Assembly: GCF_913776015.1 (NCBI RefSeq)
Contig: NZ_CAJYMD010000051.1
Span: 62,001 to 126,000 of the forward strand
Origin: an uncultured Oxalicibacterium sp.
GTDB lineage: Bacteria > Pseudomonadota > Gammaproteobacteria > Burkholderiales > Burkholderiaceae_D
Direction: 5' to 3'
DNA length: 64,000 bases
Below the pieces are notes generated by a model. That model was not told the DNA's origin. It was given only the letters and a program-made list of their open reading frames with translations, and searched no databases. The position numbers were made by a program, and so were the translations under genes. Shown here in pieces: positions 50,352 to 63,105 of the stretch. Each line of letters opens with the position of its first letter. Within the stretch, counting starts at the first letter, position 1.

Positions 50352-52286
50352 ATGCTCTATCCCACCAAATTCGATGTCATTGTTGTTGGCGGCGGCCATG
50401 CCGGAACGGAGGCCGCGTTGGCTTCTGCACGCATGGGGCAGGCTACATTGCTGCTTACCCATAACATCGAAACCCTGGGGCAGATGTCTTGCAATCCATC
50501 GATCGGTGGGATTGGTAAGGGGCATCTGGTCAAGGAAGTGGATGCCATGGGTGGTGCGATGGCCATTGCCACTGATGAGGCTGGCATCCAGTTCCGCATT
50601 CTGAATTCGTCCAAAGGTCCGGCGGTGCGTGCTACCCGTGCACAGGCAGACCGTTTGTTGTACAAGCAGGCAATCCGTTCGCGTCTGGAAAATCAGCCTA
50701 ACCTCTGGTTGTTCCAGCAAGCCGTGGACGACTTGATCGTCGAGGGTGATCGAGTGGTTGGCGCGGTGACGCAGGTCGGTATCCGTTTTCAGGCAAAAGC
50801 CGTTGTGCTGACGGCCGGGACTTTCCTCGATGGGAAAATCCACGTCGGCCTGAATAACTATGCAGCAGGTCGGGCAGGGGATCCACCGGCTGTATCGCTG
50901 TCGGCACGCCTTAAGGAATTGCAGCTGCCGCAGGGTCGTCTGAAAACCGGTACGCCGCCACGCATCGATGGTCGCAGTATCGATTTCTCAGTGATGGAGG
51001 AACAACCGGGCGATCTTGATCCGGTGCCAGTCTTTTCGGTGATGGGTAATGCTGCCATGCATCCGCGCCAGATGCCGTGCTGGGTAACGCATACCAACGA
51101 GAAAACACACGACATCATCCGCAGCGGCTTGGATCGCAGCCCGATGTACACCGGTGTGATCGAAGGTGTAGGGCCGCGTTATTGCCCGTCGATCGAAGAC
51201 AAGATTCATCGCTTCGCTAGCAAGAACTCGCACCAGATTTTCCTCGAACCCGAAGGCCTGACGACCAACGAGTTTTATCCGAACGGTATTTCCACCAGTC
51301 TGCCTTTTGACGTACAGCTCGATCTCGTACGTTCGATGCGTGGAATGGAAAATGCCTACATTCTGCGTCCCGGCTATGCGATCGAATACGATTACTTCGA
51401 TCCGCGTGGATTGAAGGCATCGCTGGAAACCAAGGTCATCAAGGGACTGTTCTTTGCCGGCCAGATCAACGGCACCACCGGTTACGAAGAAGCGGCAGCA
51501 CAAGGCATGCTGGCCGGACTGAATGCCGCGCTGCAGACGCAGGAACGTGATGCCTGGACGCCACGCCGCGACGAAGCCTATCTGGGTGTGTTGGTTGATG
51601 ATTTGATAACAAAAGGCGTGCTGGAACCATATCGCATGTTCACCAGCCGCGCCGAGTACCGCCTGAGCCTGCGTGAAGACAACGCCGATATGCGTCTGAC
51701 AGAAATCGGTCGAAAGCTCGGTTGCGTCGGTGATGCGCAATGGGCTGCTTTTGAAGCCAAGCGCGAAGCCGTTGCGCTTGAACTCGAACGTCTGCGTTCG
51801 ACCTGGGTGAATCCCCGCATTCTGGCGCAGGCGGAAGCCGAGCGCGTGCTGGGTAAGGCTATCGAACGCGAGTATGCGCTTGCTGACTTGTTGCGCCGCC
51901 CGAACGTTTCGTATGAGTCCCTGCTGACGCTCAAGGGTATGGACGGACAAGACCTCGGTGGTCCGGGCGTTACCGATGATGCTGTGCGCGAGCAGGTGGA
52001 AATCCAGCTCAAATACGCGGGCTACATCGATCGGCAGGCCAAGGAAGTCGAGCGCCACGATCATTATGAAAACCTGAAGTTGCCCACCGTGTTTGACTAC
52101 ATGGAAGTCAAGGGACTGTCTTTTGAAGTGCGGCAGAAACTGTGCAAGCATCGTCCCGAAACGCTGGGGCAGGCATCGCGTATTTCCGGCGTGACACCGG
52201 CAGCGATTTCGCTGTTGCTTGTCCACCTGAAGAAAGGCGGCTTCAAGGAATTTTCCGCGCTACCACCATCTGAAGCCGCTGCATGA
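50352..52286 (+). CDS. mnmG: tRNA U34 carboxymethylaminomethyl-modifying enzyme MnmG (GidA)
   Basis: The 644-residue FAD protein begins with the dinucleotide fold [22 protein letters not shown] and the family block [17 protein letters not shown]. Later motifs include [32 protein letters not shown], and the C-terminal region [22 protein letters not shown]. With MnmE it makes the 5-carboxymethylaminomethyl modification at the wobble uridine of certain tRNAs. It overlaps rsmG by four bases and opens the mnmG-rsmG-lipocalin run. Confidence 0.97.
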   Translation: MLYPTKFDVIVVGGGHAGTEAALASARMGQATLLLTHNIETLGQMSCNPSIGGIGKGHLVKEVDAMGGAMAIATDEAGIQFRILNSSKGPAVRATRAQADRLLYKQAIRSRLENQPNLWLFQQAVDDLIVEGDRVVGAVTQVGIRFQAKAVVLTAGTFLDGKIHVGLNNYAAGRAGDPPAVSLSARLKELQLPQGRLKTGTPPRIDGRSIDFSVMEEQPGDLDPVPVFSVMGNAAMHPRQMPCWVTHTNEKTHDIIRSGLDRSPMYTGVIEGVGPRYCPSIEDKIHRFASKNSHQIFLEPEGLTTNEFYPNGISTSLPFDVQLDLVRSMRGMENAYILRPGYAIEYDYFDPRGLKASLETKVIKGLFFAGQINGTTGYEEAAAQGMLAGLNAALQTQERDAWTPRRDEAYLGVLVDDLITKGVLEPYRMFTSRAEYRLSLREDNADMRLTEIGRKLGCVGDAQWAAFEAKREAVALELERLRSTWVNPRILAQAEAERVLGKAIEREYALADLLRRPNVSYESLLTLKGMDGQDLGGPGVTDDAVREQVEIQLKYAGYIDRQAKEVERHDHYENLKLPTVFDYMEVKGLSFEVRQKLCKHRPETLGQASRISGVTPAAISLLLVHLKKGGFKEFSALPPSEAAA

Positions 52287-52945
52287 AGCCACTGGATATT
52301 GCCGCCTTGAAGGCACAACTGGCGGATGGCGCGCAAGCCTTGTCGTTATCGCTCAGTGAAGCGCAGCTGCAAAAGCTGATCGATTATCTGGGGCTGATGA
52401 TCAAGTGGAATGCCGTCTACAACCTTACCGCCGTGCGTGATCCGGCCCAGATGGTCGTACAGCATCTGCTCGATTCGCTGGCCGCTGTATCGGCATTTGA
52501 CGGTGCTGAACGTGTACTGGACGTTGGCGCCGGTGGCGGCTTGCCGGGCATCGTGCTGGCGATCTGGGCGCAGGAAGCGCAACCGCAGTTGCGACTGACG
52601 ATGATCGATACGGTCCATAAAAAAACAGCCTTCCTGACGCAAGTCAAAGCGGAACTTGGCTTGTCTAACGTCAGTGTGCAGACCGGACGTGTGGAGCATT
52701 GGCAGGCACCGCAACCGTTCGACGTCATCACGTCGCGCGCGTTTGCCGAACTTAATGACTTCGTGACCTGGTCAGGGCATTTGCTGAAACAGGGTGGGCG
52801 TTTCATCGCTCTCAAGGGCGTGGCACCCGACGAAGAAATTGCGCGACTGCCTGCCGGCTGGCACGTTACCGAGGTACGTGCCTTGCACGTGCCGACTCTG
52901 CATGCCGAACGTCATCTGATTTTAATCGAAAGGGAAACATCATGA
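52283..52945 (+). CDS. rsmG: 16S rRNA (guanine527-N7)-methyltransferase (GidB)
   Basis: The 220-residue product has the SAM-binding Rossmann motif [20 protein letters not shown] and the family signature [25 protein letters not shown]. It methylates G527 of 16S rRNA. It overlaps mnmG by ATGA and its own stop overlaps the next gene by four bases. Confidence 0.96.
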   Translation: MKPLDIAALKAQLADGAQALSLSLSEAQLQKLIDYLGLMIKWNAVYNLTAVRDPAQMVVQHLLDSLAAVSAFDGAERVLDVGAGGGLPGIVLAIWAQEAQPQLRLTMIDTVHKKTAFLTQVKAELGLSNVSVQTGRVEHWQAPQPFDVITSRAFAELNDFVTWSGHLLKQGGRFIALKGVAPDEEIARLPAGWHVTEVRALHVPTLHAERHLILIERETS

Positions 52946-53481
52946 AGCGCTTATTGGTGGTGGGTATGATGCTGGCGGGTTTGGCGAGTTTTCCCGCGGT
53001 GGCACAAGAAGTGAAGCCGGTTGCCAAGGTCGATCTGACCAAGTATGTCGGGACCTGGTACGAAGTTGCGCGGTTTCCGAACCGTTTTCAGGATCAGTGC
53101 ACGGGCAATGTCACGGCACAATATCGCAAGCGTGAGGATGGTGATATTGATGTCATCAATCGCTGCAAGCAAAAGGATGGCAGCGCGGATGAAGCAGTCG
53201 GCCGGGCACGCGTGGCCGATGCCGTCACCAATGCACGCTTGAAAGTACGTTTCGCTCCGGACTGGCTGGCATGGGTGCCCTTCGTCTGGGCCGATTACTG
53301 GGTGATCGATCTGGCCGATGATTATTCGTATGCAGCCGTCGGCGAACCGTCGCGCGAATATCTGTGGATTTTGTCGCGCACCCCAACTTTGCCGGAAGCC
53401 ACTTATGAAGCCATCGTCAATCGCGTTACAGTGCAGGGATTCGATACCGCCAAGCTGGTGAAGACGCGTCAGGAACCTTGA
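52942..53481 (+). CDS. Lipocalin family protein (Blc-like)
   Basis: The 179-residue product has a signal peptide ([19 protein letters not shown]) without a lipobox, then the lipocalin GTWYE motif ([20 protein letters not shown]), [22 protein letters not shown], the second structural region [22 protein letters not shown] and the final [13 protein letters not shown]. It probably binds a lipid or hydrophobic ligand in the periplasm. Its start overlaps the rsmG stop, so it is translationally coupled to an rRNA methyltransferase and sits 53 bases before parA. This inserted position is unusual. Confidence 0.9.
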   Translation: MKRLLVVGMMLAGLASFPAVAQEVKPVAKVDLTKYVGTWYEVARFPNRFQDQCTGNVTAQYRKREDGDIDVINRCKQKDGSADEAVGRARVADAVTNARLKVRFAPDWLAWVPFVWADYWVIDLADDYSYAAVGEPSREYLWILSRTPTLPEATYEAIVNRVTVQGFDTAKLVKTRQEP

Positions 53482-53533
53482 GTGCAGCAATGATCGCCGT
53501 CAGGGAGGCGGCGATCTCCAACAAAAAGACAAT

Positions 53534-54304
53534 ATGGCAAAAATCTTTTGCGTCGCCAACCAGAAGGGCGGCGTTGGTAAAACCACTACGGCAGTCAATC
53601 TCGCAGCAGGCCTGGCCAAGCTCAACCAGCGCGTCTTGCTGGTGGATCTCGATCCGCAGGGCAATGCCACCATGGGGGCCGGCATTAACAAGGCCGAGCT
53701 GAAGTCATCCATTTATGAAGTCATGCTTGGCATGGCCGATGTGGCGACAGCGCGTGTGCGCTCCGAAGCAGGGCGTTTCGATGTGCTGCCAGCCAACCGC
53801 GAACTGGCTGGTGCTGAAGTCGAAATGGTCGAACTCGACAACCGCGAACGACGCCTGAAGGATGCGCTGGCCGCCGTTGGTGAAGAATACGATTTCATGC
53901 TGATCGATTGCCCGCCCGCATTGTCGATGCTGACGCTCAACGGCTTGTGCGCCGCGCATGGCGTGATCATTCCGATGCAGTGCGAATACTATGCCCTCGA
54001 AGGTTTGTCCGATCTGGTCAATACCATCAAGAAGGTACACGCCAAACTCAATCCCGATCTCAAGATCATCGGTTTGCTGCGCGTGATGTTCGATCCGCGC
54101 ATGACGCTGTCGCAACAGGTTTCCTCGCAACTCGAACAGCACTTCGGCGACAAGGTATTCCGCTCGATCATTCCACGCAATGTGCGCCTGGCCGAGGCAC
54201 CGTCATACGGCATGCCCGGCATCAACTTCGATCCTTCTTCCAAGGGTGCCCAGGCCTATATCGCTTTCGGTGCCGAAATGATCGAACGCATCAAGACACT
54301 TTAA
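53534..54304 (+). CDS. parA: Chromosome-partitioning ATPase ParA (Soj)
   Basis: The 256-residue product is a deviant Walker-type ATPase: VANQKGGVGKTTTAVNLAAGL at the N-terminus, the switch Asp in LLVDLDPQGNATMGAG, and DFMLIDCPPALSMLTLNGL. It binds DNA non-specifically and, with ParB bound at parS, separates replicated origins. It sits 67 bases before parB. Confidence 0.96.
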   Translation: MAKIFCVANQKGGVGKTTTAVNLAAGLAKLNQRVLLVDLDPQGNATMGAGINKAELKSSIYEVMLGMADVATARVRSEAGRFDVLPANRELAGAEVEMVELDNRERRLKDALAAVGEEYDFMLIDCPPALSMLTLNGLCAAHGVIIPMQCEYYALEGLSDLVNTIKKVHAKLNPDLKIIGLLRVMFDPRMTLSQQVSSQLEQHFGDKVFRSIIPRNVRLAEAPSYGMPGINFDPSSKGAQAYIAFGAEMIERIKTL

Positions 54305-54370
54305 GCGGTCTGGTACCGTGCGCGAGCCTTAAGGTTCGTTTTTCAGATAGAACAGAATTTAGTTACTTTT

Positions 54371-55264
54371 ATGGCCACGAAAAAACAAAAGGGACTGGGA
54401 CGTGGTCTCGACGCTTTGCTAGGCGGTAGCAGCGATTTCAGCGAAGCTGTCGCGACGGTTCCCGGCTCGCCATCCACGTTGTCGGTCACGGATATGCAGG
54501 CTGGTAAATACCAGCCGCGTACGCGCATGGATGAAGGCGCACTCAACGAACTTGCCGCCTCCATTAAGGCACAGGGCTTGTTGCAGGCGATTCTGGTGCG
54601 TCCGATTGCTTCCAGCGGACCGCGTCAGCGCTACGAAATCATCGCCGGCGAACGCCGCTTCCGCGCTGCGCAATTGGCTGGCATGACCGAAGTGCCGGTG
54701 CTGGTCAAGGAAGTGGACGACGAAGCCACGGCAGCGATGGCGCTGATCGAAAACATTCAGCGCGAAGACCTGAATCCGCTCGAAGAGGCACAGGGCATCC
54801 ATCGCCTGATCGCCGATTTCAATTTCACGCACGAGCAAGCGGCGACGGCGGTAGGGCGTTCGCGCAGTGCTGTTTCCAATCTGTTGCGTTTGCTGAATCT
54901 GGCCAAGCCGGTCCAGACTATGCTGATGGCAGGCGATATCGACATGGGCCATGCGCGTGCCCTGCTGGCAGTGGACGCTGCGACGCAGATTGCCCTGGCT
55001 AACCAGGTTGTTGCCAAGCGCATGTCGGTGCGCGATGCTGAAAAACTGGTGACCAAGGCGTCGGCAGAGCAGAGCGCCTCCGCCAAGCCGCGCCAAAAGG
55101 AAAAGTCGCGCGACATCGCCCGATTGGAAGAGGAGTTGTCGGACACGCTGGCCACTTCCGTGGCAATCAAGCTCGGTGCCAAGAACAAGGGACAGCTTGT
55201 GATCGACTTTGCCAACCTTGATGCGCTGGATGACTTGATCGCACGCCTGCGCAGCAAGGCGTGA
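54371..55264 (+). CDS. parB: Chromosome-partitioning protein ParB (Spo0J)
   Basis: The 297-residue product has an N-terminal ParA-contact region (KQKGLGRGLDALLGG), the ParB/Srx CTP-binding fold with GERRFRAAQLAG and ALIENIQREDLNPLEEAQG, the HTH (THEQAATAVGRSRSAVSNLL) that reads parS, and a C-terminal dimer domain (LGAKNKGQLVIDFANLDALDDL). Two parS sites lie 4-5 kb upstream at 49433 and 50238. Confidence 0.96.
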   Translation: MATKKQKGLGRGLDALLGGSSDFSEAVATVPGSPSTLSVTDMQAGKYQPRTRMDEGALNELAASIKAQGLLQAILVRPIASSGPRQRYEIIAGERRFRAAQLAGMTEVPVLVKEVDDEATAAMALIENIQREDLNPLEEAQGIHRLIADFNFTHEQAATAVGRSRSAVSNLLRLLNLAKPVQTMLMAGDIDMGHARALLAVDAATQIALANQVVAKRMSVRDAEKLVTKASAEQSASAKPRQKEKSRDIARLEEELSDTLATSVAIKLGAKNKGQLVIDFANLDALDDLIARLRSKA

Positions 55265-55364
55265 TCTTTCTTTTAAGAAATCTCGCTCTTGCACCATGAA
55301 CACGCATGTAACGTTGTAGCGGTGCAATAACTACAATGATCTTGTTCCATTGCAGCGCAAACGT

Positions 55365-55394
55365 TTGACGCTATCCTGAGAATCCACTTATAAT
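55365..55394 (+). promoter_or_regulatory. Promoter of the atp operon
   Basis: TTGACG (55365-55370), an 18-base spacer and TATAAT (55389-55394). This is a near-consensus sigma-70 promoter, about 95 bases upstream of atpI. A hydrophobic frame with no start codon lies between. Confidence 0.75.
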
Positions 55395-55488
55395 CCTCGG
55401 GCTTCACGGAACGCAAGAGTTTGCATTACTTTCAACTCAGGAAGCGGACAGCAAATTTGCCCGCCGAACTGCACCTTTTGGACTTGCC

Positions 55489-55827
55489 ATGCTGCCCGTC
55501 GTCCTCACGCAATTTGTGGCCACGGTTATCTGCAGCGCGATTGCCGGTCTGATTGCCGGTCTGCCAGGGTTCTATTCTGCTTTGTTGGGTGGCTTGTGCT
55601 GCGTGGTGCCGAATGGCCTTTTTGCCTTGCGCCTTTTCATAGCTGCGCAATTGAGCAAATCCGTCAGCCCGCATGTGTTTTTCGTGGGCGAGTTCGTAAA
55701 GCTTGGCGTAACGGCTGCGGCACTTTGGGCAGTCGTTCATTTTTACCATGATGTCAACGTGCTGGCGCTGGTCGCTGCCTTCATCGTGGTACTGAAAAGT
55801 TACATCATTTTATTATTTAGGCACTGA
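55489..55827 (+). CDS. atpI: ATP synthase subunit I
   Basis: The 112-residue membrane protein has four helices ([21 protein letters not shown], then [37 protein letters not shown] and [19 protein letters not shown]). It is the AtpI type of the betaproteobacteria, which helps assemble the c-ring. The frame is open upstream to near the promoter but contains no acceptable start codon. Its stop is adjacent to the atpB start. Confidence 0.85.
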   Translation: MLPVVLTQFVATVICSAIAGLIAGLPGFYSALLGGLCCVVPNGLFALRLFIAAQLSKSVSPHVFFVGEFVKLGVTAAALWAVVHFYHDVNVLALVAAFIVVLKSYIILLFRH

Positions 55828-55828
55828 C

Positions 55829-56674
55829 ATGGCGACTGAAATGGCTACTGCAGGGGCGGCGCATCACGCAGCACCAACCGCTTCCGAATATATCGTCCAC
55901 CATCTGGGTCACTTCTCGACCAAACATCAGGACAAGATCGTCGATTTCTCGATCCTGAACATGGATACGATTTTCTGGGCAATCTTCGCCGGTGTCGTTG
56001 GTTCTCTGTTGATGTGGGCTGCTGCACGCAAGGCAACCTCCGGCGTGCCAGGCCGTTTCCAGGCTGCAGTGGAAATGATCGTCGAAATGGTTGACGGTCA
56101 GGCAAAATCGATCGTCCATGGCGATCGTACCTTTATCGCACCTTTGGCATTGACCGTGTTCGTCTGGGTTGCCCTGATGAACTCGCTGGATTTCCTGCCT
56201 GTGGACATGTTCTCGTCGTTCTTCCACTGGGCCGGCATCGATCACATTTTCCCGTATCACCGCGTTGTGCCAACGGCCGATTTGAACGGCACGATGGGTA
56301 TCGCTCTCGGCGTGTTCGCGCTGATGATCTACTACAACTTCAAAATCAAGGGTGCAGGCGGCTTCATCCACGAATTGTTCGCCGCGCCTTTCGGCATCTG
56401 GTTGGCACCGTTCAACCTGCTGCTGAACATCATCGAATTCGCAGCTAAGACCGTTTCCCTGGCGATGCGGTTGTTCGGCAACATGTACGCTGGCGAATTG
56501 CTGTTCCTGCTCATCGCATTGCTGGGTTCGACCGCGACCGCGTTCGGCTTCTTCGGCCATGTCCTGGCAGGTTCGTTATGGGCAATCTTCCACATCCTGA
56601 TCGTGCTCCTGCAGGCATTCATCTTCATGATGCTAACGCTGGTGTACATCGGTCAGGCACACGAAAGCCATTAA
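55829..56674 (+). CDS. atpB: ATP synthase F0 subunit a
   Basis: The 281-residue product shows the subunit a helices and the essential Arg in the motif [16 protein letters not shown], with [22 protein letters not shown] and [14 protein letters not shown] ahead. It forms the proton half-channels against the c-ring. Confidence 0.96.
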   Translation: MATEMATAGAAHHAAPTASEYIVHHLGHFSTKHQDKIVDFSILNMDTIFWAIFAGVVGSLLMWAAARKATSGVPGRFQAAVEMIVEMVDGQAKSIVHGDRTFIAPLALTVFVWVALMNSLDFLPVDMFSSFFHWAGIDHIFPYHRVVPTADLNGTMGIALGVFALMIYYNFKIKGAGGFIHELFAAPFGIWLAPFNLLLNIIEFAAKTVSLAMRLFGNMYAGELLFLLIALLGSTATAFGFFGHVLAGSLWAIFHILIVLLQAFIFMMLTLVYIGQAHESH

Positions 56675-56733
56675 GCCGTATCGAAATTGCAGTATCAGCA
56701 GGATCCGTTTTTTGTATTTATTTTTTGCTTTAA

Positions 56734-57003
<270 letters not shown>

Positions 57004-57077
57004 TTTAACGTTACTGTCGATTCTCATCTGCCGAACTCGCTGGTTCGGCACTTGTTATTCTTGAGAAGGAAATCACT

Positions 57078-57548
57078 GTGAACTTAAATGCAACCTTGTT
57101 TGCACAGTTCGTAGTCTTTTTCATCCTGGTGCTGTTCACGATGAAATTCGTGTGGCCACCACTGATGAAGGCACTCGATGAGCGTGCCGCAAAGATTGCG
57201 GATGGTCTGGCTGCAGCAGAGCGCGGCAAATCCGATCTGGCACTGGCTGAAAAGCGTGCCCAGGCAGAAGTCGCCGCAGCACAGGAAGTGGGTCAGAAGC
57301 GTATCAGCGATGCAGAAAAGCGCGGTCAGTTGATCGTTGACGAAGCCAAGAAAACGGCTGAAGCAGAAGCAGCGCGCATTATTGCCACTGCCAAGGCAGA
57401 CGCTGAACAGCAAGTGACCCAGGCGCGTGAAGCATTGCGTGATCAGGTTGCCACCCTCGCAGTCAAGGGCGCTGAGCAGATTCTGAAACGTGAAGTCAAC
57501 GCTGCGGCACATGCCGACCTGTTGAAACAACTGAAAGCCGAGCTGTAA
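57078..57548 (+). CDS. atpF: ATP synthase F0 subunit b
   Basis: A short N-terminal helix ([20 protein letters not shown]) is followed by a long charged coiled-coil, 156 residues in total; this is the peripheral stalk. Confidence 0.96.
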   Translation: MNLNATLFAQFVVFFILVLFTMKFVWPPLMKALDERAAKIADGLAAAERGKSDLALAEKRAQAEVAAAQEVGQKRISDAEKRGQLIVDEAKKTAEAEAARIIATAKADAEQQVTQAREALRDQVATLAVKGAEQILKREVNAAAHADLLKQLKAEL

Positions 57549-57550
57549 TC

Positions 57551-58084
57551 ATGGCCGAACTCGCAACGATTGCCCGCCCCTACGCTGAAGCCCTGTTTCG
57601 CGTGGCGAAAGCCGCCGATTTGACTGCATGGTCAGGTCTTGTTTCCGAAATGGCACAGGTTGCCGCGCATCCCGATGTTCAGGCATTGGCGCACAACCCG
57701 AAAATTTCGCCGGAACAGATCAGCAGCACCTTTATCGCTGCGCTGAAAACGCCAGTTGGCGCTGAAGCCAAAAACTTCATCGACATGCTGGTGCAAAACA
57801 ATCGCCTGACCTCGCTGCCGGAAATCGCAGCACAGTTCCATGCATTGAAAAATGCACAGGAAGGTGCCGCTGATGCCGACATCACTAGTGCGTTTGAATT
57901 GTCGCAAGCGCAAGTGGCAGAACTGATCGCTACGCTGGAAAAGAAATTTGGCCGCAAGCTCAATCCGACTGTCGTCGTGGATGACACGTTGATCGGTGGT
58001 GTGCGCGTCGTTGTCGGCGATGAAGTGCTCGACACCTCGGTGCGCGCCAAGCTGCAACAGATGCATGTTGCGCTGACTGCCTGA
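57551..58084 (+). CDS. atpH: ATP synthase F1 subunit delta
   Basis: The 177-residue product begins [20 protein letters not shown] and ends with [20 protein letters not shown], typical of the delta subunit that links the stator to F1. It starts three bases after the atpF stop. Confidence 0.96.
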   Translation: MAELATIARPYAEALFRVAKAADLTAWSGLVSEMAQVAAHPDVQALAHNPKISPEQISSTFIAALKTPVGAEAKNFIDMLVQNNRLTSLPEIAAQFHALKNAQEGAADADITSAFELSQAQVAELIATLEKKFGRKLNPTVVVDDTLIGGVRVVVGDEVLDTSVRAKLQQMHVALTA

Positions 58085-58133
58085 TCGTCCGTGCCCTCAA
58101 GCCCAAGCTACAGAGAAAATTTTAGGAGTTTAT

Positions 58134-59669
58134 ATGCAACTCAACCCGTCTGAAATCAGCGAGCTGATCAAGAGCCGGATTCAAGGGCTCGGCGACAGCG
58201 CTGAGATTCGCAATCAAGGTACGGTGATTTCCGTGTCCGACGGTATCTGCCGCATTCATGGTCTGTCCGAAGTCATGCAAGGCGAGATGCTCGAATTCCC
58301 GGGCAACACCTTCGGCCTCGCGCTGAACCTGGAACGTGATTCCGTCGGTGCCGTTATTCTGGGTGAATACGAGCACATTTCCGAAGGCGATACCGTCAAG
58401 TGCACGGGCCGCATTCTGGAAGTCCCGATTGGTCCTGAACTGCGTGGCCGTGTGGTCAATGCACTGGGTCAGCCAATCGACGGCAAAGGTCCTGTCAATG
58501 CAAAACTGACCGCCCCGATCGAAAAGATCGCGCCAGGCGTTATTGCACGTCAATCCGTTGACGAACCATTGCAAACCGGTATCAAGGCAATTGATGCCAT
58601 GGTGCCGATTGGTCGTGGTCAACGTGAATTGATCATTGGCGATCGTCAAACCGGTAAATCGGCAGTGGCTGTTGATGCAATCATCAACCAAAAAGGCCAA
58701 AACGTTACCTGTATCTACGTTGCAATCGGTCAGAAAGCATCGTCGATCAAGAACATCGTGCGCTCGCTGGAACAAAACGGCGCCATGGAATACACCATCG
58801 TCGTTGCCGCATCGGCTTCGGAATCGGCTGCCATGCAGTTCGTTTCGGCCTACTCCGGTTGCGCCATGGGCGAATACTTCCGCGATCGCGGTGAAGACGC
58901 ACTGATCGTTTATGACGATCTGTCGAAGCAAGCTGTTGCGTACCGTCAGGTTTCGCTGCTGCTGCGCCGTCCACCAGGCCGTGAAGCGTTCCCTGGCGAC
59001 GTGTTCTATCTCCACAGCCGTCTGCTCGAACGTGCAGCACGCGTCAACGCCGACTACGTCGAAGCTTTCACCAAAGGTGAAGTTAAAGGCAAAACTGGTT
59101 CGCTGACTGCTCTGCCAATCATCGAAACGCAAGCTGGTGACGTTTCCGCATTCGTTCCAACCAACGTGATTTCGATTACCGACGGTCAGATCTTCCTGGA
59201 AACCAACCTGTTCAACTCAGGTATCCGTCCTGCGATCAACGCCGGTATCTCGGTGTCGCGTGTTGGTGGTGCTGCTCAGACCAAAGTCATCAAGGGCTTG
59301 TCCGGTGGTATCCGTACCGACTTGGCGCAGTATCGTGAACTGGCAGCATTTGCACAGTTCGCTTCGGACCTCGACGCAGCAACCCGCAAACAGCTGGATC
59401 GCGGCGCACGCGTGACCGAACTGTTGAAGCAAGCACAGTACGCACCATTGTCGATTTCGCTGATGGCGGTTTCGCTGTTCGCCGTCAACAAGGGCTACTT
59501 CGACAGCATCGAAGTCAAGGATGTGTTGCGCTTTGAATCGGGTCTGCATGGCTTCATGAAGTCCAGCCACGCTGCTCTGCTGCAAAAGATCGAAGACACG
59601 AAGAAACTCGACAAAGACGACGAAGCGGCATTGGCAGACGCAGTTGCCGATTTCAAAAAATCGTTTTGA
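58134..59669 (+). CDS. atpA: ATP synthase F1 subunit alpha
   Basis: The 511-residue product has the Walker A motif [18 protein letters not shown] and the catalytic-interface sequences [19 protein letters not shown] and [18 protein letters not shown]. It is nearly identical in arrangement to proteobacterial alpha subunits. TTAGGAG precedes the start. Confidence 0.98.
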   Translation: MQLNPSEISELIKSRIQGLGDSAEIRNQGTVISVSDGICRIHGLSEVMQGEMLEFPGNTFGLALNLERDSVGAVILGEYEHISEGDTVKCTGRILEVPIGPELRGRVVNALGQPIDGKGPVNAKLTAPIEKIAPGVIARQSVDEPLQTGIKAIDAMVPIGRGQRELIIGDRQTGKSAVAVDAIINQKGQNVTCIYVAIGQKASSIKNIVRSLEQNGAMEYTIVVAASASESAAMQFVSAYSGCAMGEYFRDRGEDALIVYDDLSKQAVAYRQVSLLLRRPPGREAFPGDVFYLHSRLLERAARVNADYVEAFTKGEVKGKTGSLTALPIIETQAGDVSAFVPTNVISITDGQIFLETNLFNSGIRPAINAGISVSRVGGAAQTKVIKGLSGGIRTDLAQYRELAAFAQFASDLDAATRKQLDRGARVTELLKQAQYAPLSISLMAVSLFAVNKGYFDSIEVKDVLRFESGLHGFMKSSHAALLQKIEDTKKLDKDDEAALADAVADFKKSF

Positions 59670-59696
59670 TCTGACTGTAGCGAAGGAGTAAACCTC

Positions 59697-60572
59697 ATGG
59701 CTGCAGGCAAAGAGATACGTGGCAAGATCAAGAGCGTAGAAAATACGAAGAAGATCACCAAGGCGATGGAAATGGTCGCGGCATCCAAAATGCGCAAGGC
59801 GCAGGACCGGATGCTGGCGGCCCGTCCATACAGCGACAAGATCCGTAACATCACGGCCAACCTGTCGCAGGCCAATCCGGAATATACGCATCCCTTCCTC
59901 GTGAAGTCGGATGGCGCGAAGACGGTTGGCTTCATCATCGTCACGACCGACAAGGGTCTGTGCGGCGGTATGAACACGAACACCCTGCGTGCCGTGACCA
60001 GCAAGCTGCGCGAACTCGAAGCGGAAGGCAAGAAAGTACAGATCGCGGCAATCGGTAACAAGGGCCTGGCCTTCTTGAACCGTATTGGCGCTCCGGTCGT
60101 ATCGCAAGTGACCCAGATCGGCGATACGCCGCATCTGGAAAAACTGATCGGTCCGATCAAGGTCTTGCTGGATGCGTACGAAGACGGTCATCTGGATGCG
60201 GTCTATCTGGTGTACACCAAGTTCATCAACACGATGAAACAGGAACCACGGATGGACTTGCTGCTGCCTTTGTCGGCAGACAAGCTGAAAGCGGATGAAG
60301 GTTCGGACGCCTTGTCGTGGGAATACATCTACGAACCGGATGCCCAGACCGTGATCGACGATCTGCTGTTGCGCTATGTCGAGGCGCTGGTATTCCAGGC
60401 AGTAGCGGAAAACCTGGCGTCCGAGCAATCGGCGCGTATGGTGGCGATGAAAGCGGCAACCGACAATGCCGGCAGTGTGATCAGCGAACTGAAACTCGTC
60501 TACAACAAGACGCGTCAGGCTGCTATTACGAAAGAACTGTCCGAAATCGTCGCCGGTGCGGCAGCGGTTTAA
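59697..60572 (+). CDS. atpG: ATP synthase F1 subunit gamma
   Basis: The 291-residue rotor subunit shows [20 protein letters not shown] at the N-terminus, [14 protein letters not shown], and the C-terminal [20 protein letters not shown] helix. Confidence 0.97.
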   Translation: MAAGKEIRGKIKSVENTKKITKAMEMVAASKMRKAQDRMLAARPYSDKIRNITANLSQANPEYTHPFLVKSDGAKTVGFIIVTTDKGLCGGMNTNTLRAVTSKLRELEAEGKKVQIAAIGNKGLAFLNRIGAPVVSQVTQIGDTPHLEKLIGPIKVLLDAYEDGHLDAVYLVYTKFINTMKQEPRMDLLLPLSADKLKADEGSDALSWEYIYEPDAQTVIDDLLLRYVEALVFQAVAENLASEQSARMVAMKAATDNAGSVISELKLVYNKTRQAAITKELSEIVAGAAAV

Positions 60573-60622
60573 TGTGATGGCAGACGGCATCGTGGATGCC
60601 GTCTTGCATAACCAGATTTTAA

Positions 60623-62047
<1,425 letters not shown>

Positions 62048-62135
62048 TGGTTGAAGCCGGCGGCTTGTAATGCACGCTGTCGGCAAGTTCTTATCGATCG
62101 GCGATCGATCCTTGAACGAATTAAAAGGTTCTCAC

Positions 62136-62558
62136 ATGGCAAACACAATGCGCGTAGATGTCGTCTCGGCCGAAGAAGAAATCTTCTCAGGTCAGGCGGA
62201 ATTCGTAGCGCTGCCGGGTGAAGCTGGCGAACTCGGCATTCTGCCGGGCCACACGCCGCTGATCTCCCGCATTCGTCCAGGCGCAGTACGCATCAAGGTA
62301 CCGGGCCAGGCAGAAGACGAATTCGTTTTCGTCGCGGGCGGTATTCTCGAAGTGCAACCCGAAGTGGTAACGGTTCTGGCCGATACCGCAATTCGTGGCG
62401 GCGATCTGGATGAAGCCAAGGCAGCAGAAGCAAAACGATTGGCCGAAGAAACACTGGCCAACAAAGACTCGCAAATCGATTACGCACAGGCACAGGCCGA
62501 ATTGGCCAGCGCCGTGGCGCAGTTGGCGGCGATTCAGCGTCTGCGTCAAAAACGCTGA
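62136..62558 (+). CDS. atpC: ATP synthase F1 subunit epsilon
   Basis: The start at 62136 ([19 protein letters not shown]) has AAAGG upstream; 140 residues. An earlier in-frame ATG is not supported by a ribosome site. The beta-barrel ([20 protein letters not shown]) is followed by two C-terminal helices. The operon ends at the terminator that follows. Confidence 0.96.
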   Translation: MANTMRVDVVSAEEEIFSGQAEFVALPGEAGELGILPGHTPLISRIRPGAVRIKVPGQAEDEFVFVAGGILEVQPEVVTVLADTAIRGGDLDEAKAAEAKRLAEETLANKDSQIDYAQAQAELASAVAQLAAIQRLRQKR

Positions 62559-62578
62559 TCGTTATTCCGCATACAATA

Positions 62579-62608
62579 AAGGGCAGCTTAGGCTGCCCTT
62601 TTTGTTTT
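62579..62608 (+). terminator. Terminator of the atp operon
   Basis: AAGGGCAGC/GCTGCCCTT with a TTAG loop, then TTTGTTTT. Confidence 0.9.
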
Positions 62609-62649
62609 ATGCGCTGTTTTCATTCACTGATTATTTATTGATCGCCACC

Positions 62650-63090
62650 ATGCATTATCAAGATCCGGATGTCATCACGAAGTTGCTTGCGGAATCGCGC
62701 GTCATCGCCATCGTCGGTTTGTCGCCCAAGGAAGACCGCCCCAGCCATGGTGTGGCTGCCTATCTGCAGCAGCATGGTTATCGCATCATTCCCGTCAATC
62801 CCGCCGCTGCCGGTACGCACATTCTCGGTGAGCATTGCTATGCCACATTAACGATGGCTGCTGCAGCCTTGCAGGAACAGGGCACGCGTATCGATCTGGT
62901 GGATGTCTTCCGCAAGGCCGATCAGGTCGAGCCGATTGCCGATGAAACCATCGCCATTCATGCGCGCGGCTTCTGGCTGCAACTGGGCATTGTGAATCAG
63001 GAGGCTATCGACAAGGTGCAGGCAGCGGGTATCGCCGCAGTGGCCGATCGTTGTACCAAGATCGATCATGCCATTCGCCATAATCGCTGA
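62650..63090 (+). CDS. CoA-binding domain protein (YccU-type)
   Basis: The ATG at 62650 (MHYQDPDVITKLLAESRV) begins a 146-residue protein with a Rossmann fold: VIAIVGLSPKEDRPSHGVAAYL, GYRIIPVNPAAAGTHILGE and IDLVDVFRKADQVEPIADE. It matches the small CoA-binding proteins such as YccU. The physiological role is unknown. The PPK2 gene follows after 15 bases and is probably in the same transcript. Confidence 0.88.
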   Translation: MHYQDPDVITKLLAESRVIAIVGLSPKEDRPSHGVAAYLQQHGYRIIPVNPAAAGTHILGEHCYATLTMAAAALQEQGTRIDLVDVFRKADQVEPIADETIAIHARGFWLQLGIVNQEAIDKVQAAGIAAVADRCTKIDHAIRHNR

Positions 63091-63105
63091 TCACTGGAGG
63101 ACAAC

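Noticed and set aside
55393-55488. N-terminal extension of atpI
   Set aside because: The frame is open upstream but has no ATG, GTG or TTG before reaching the -10 box of the operon promoter.
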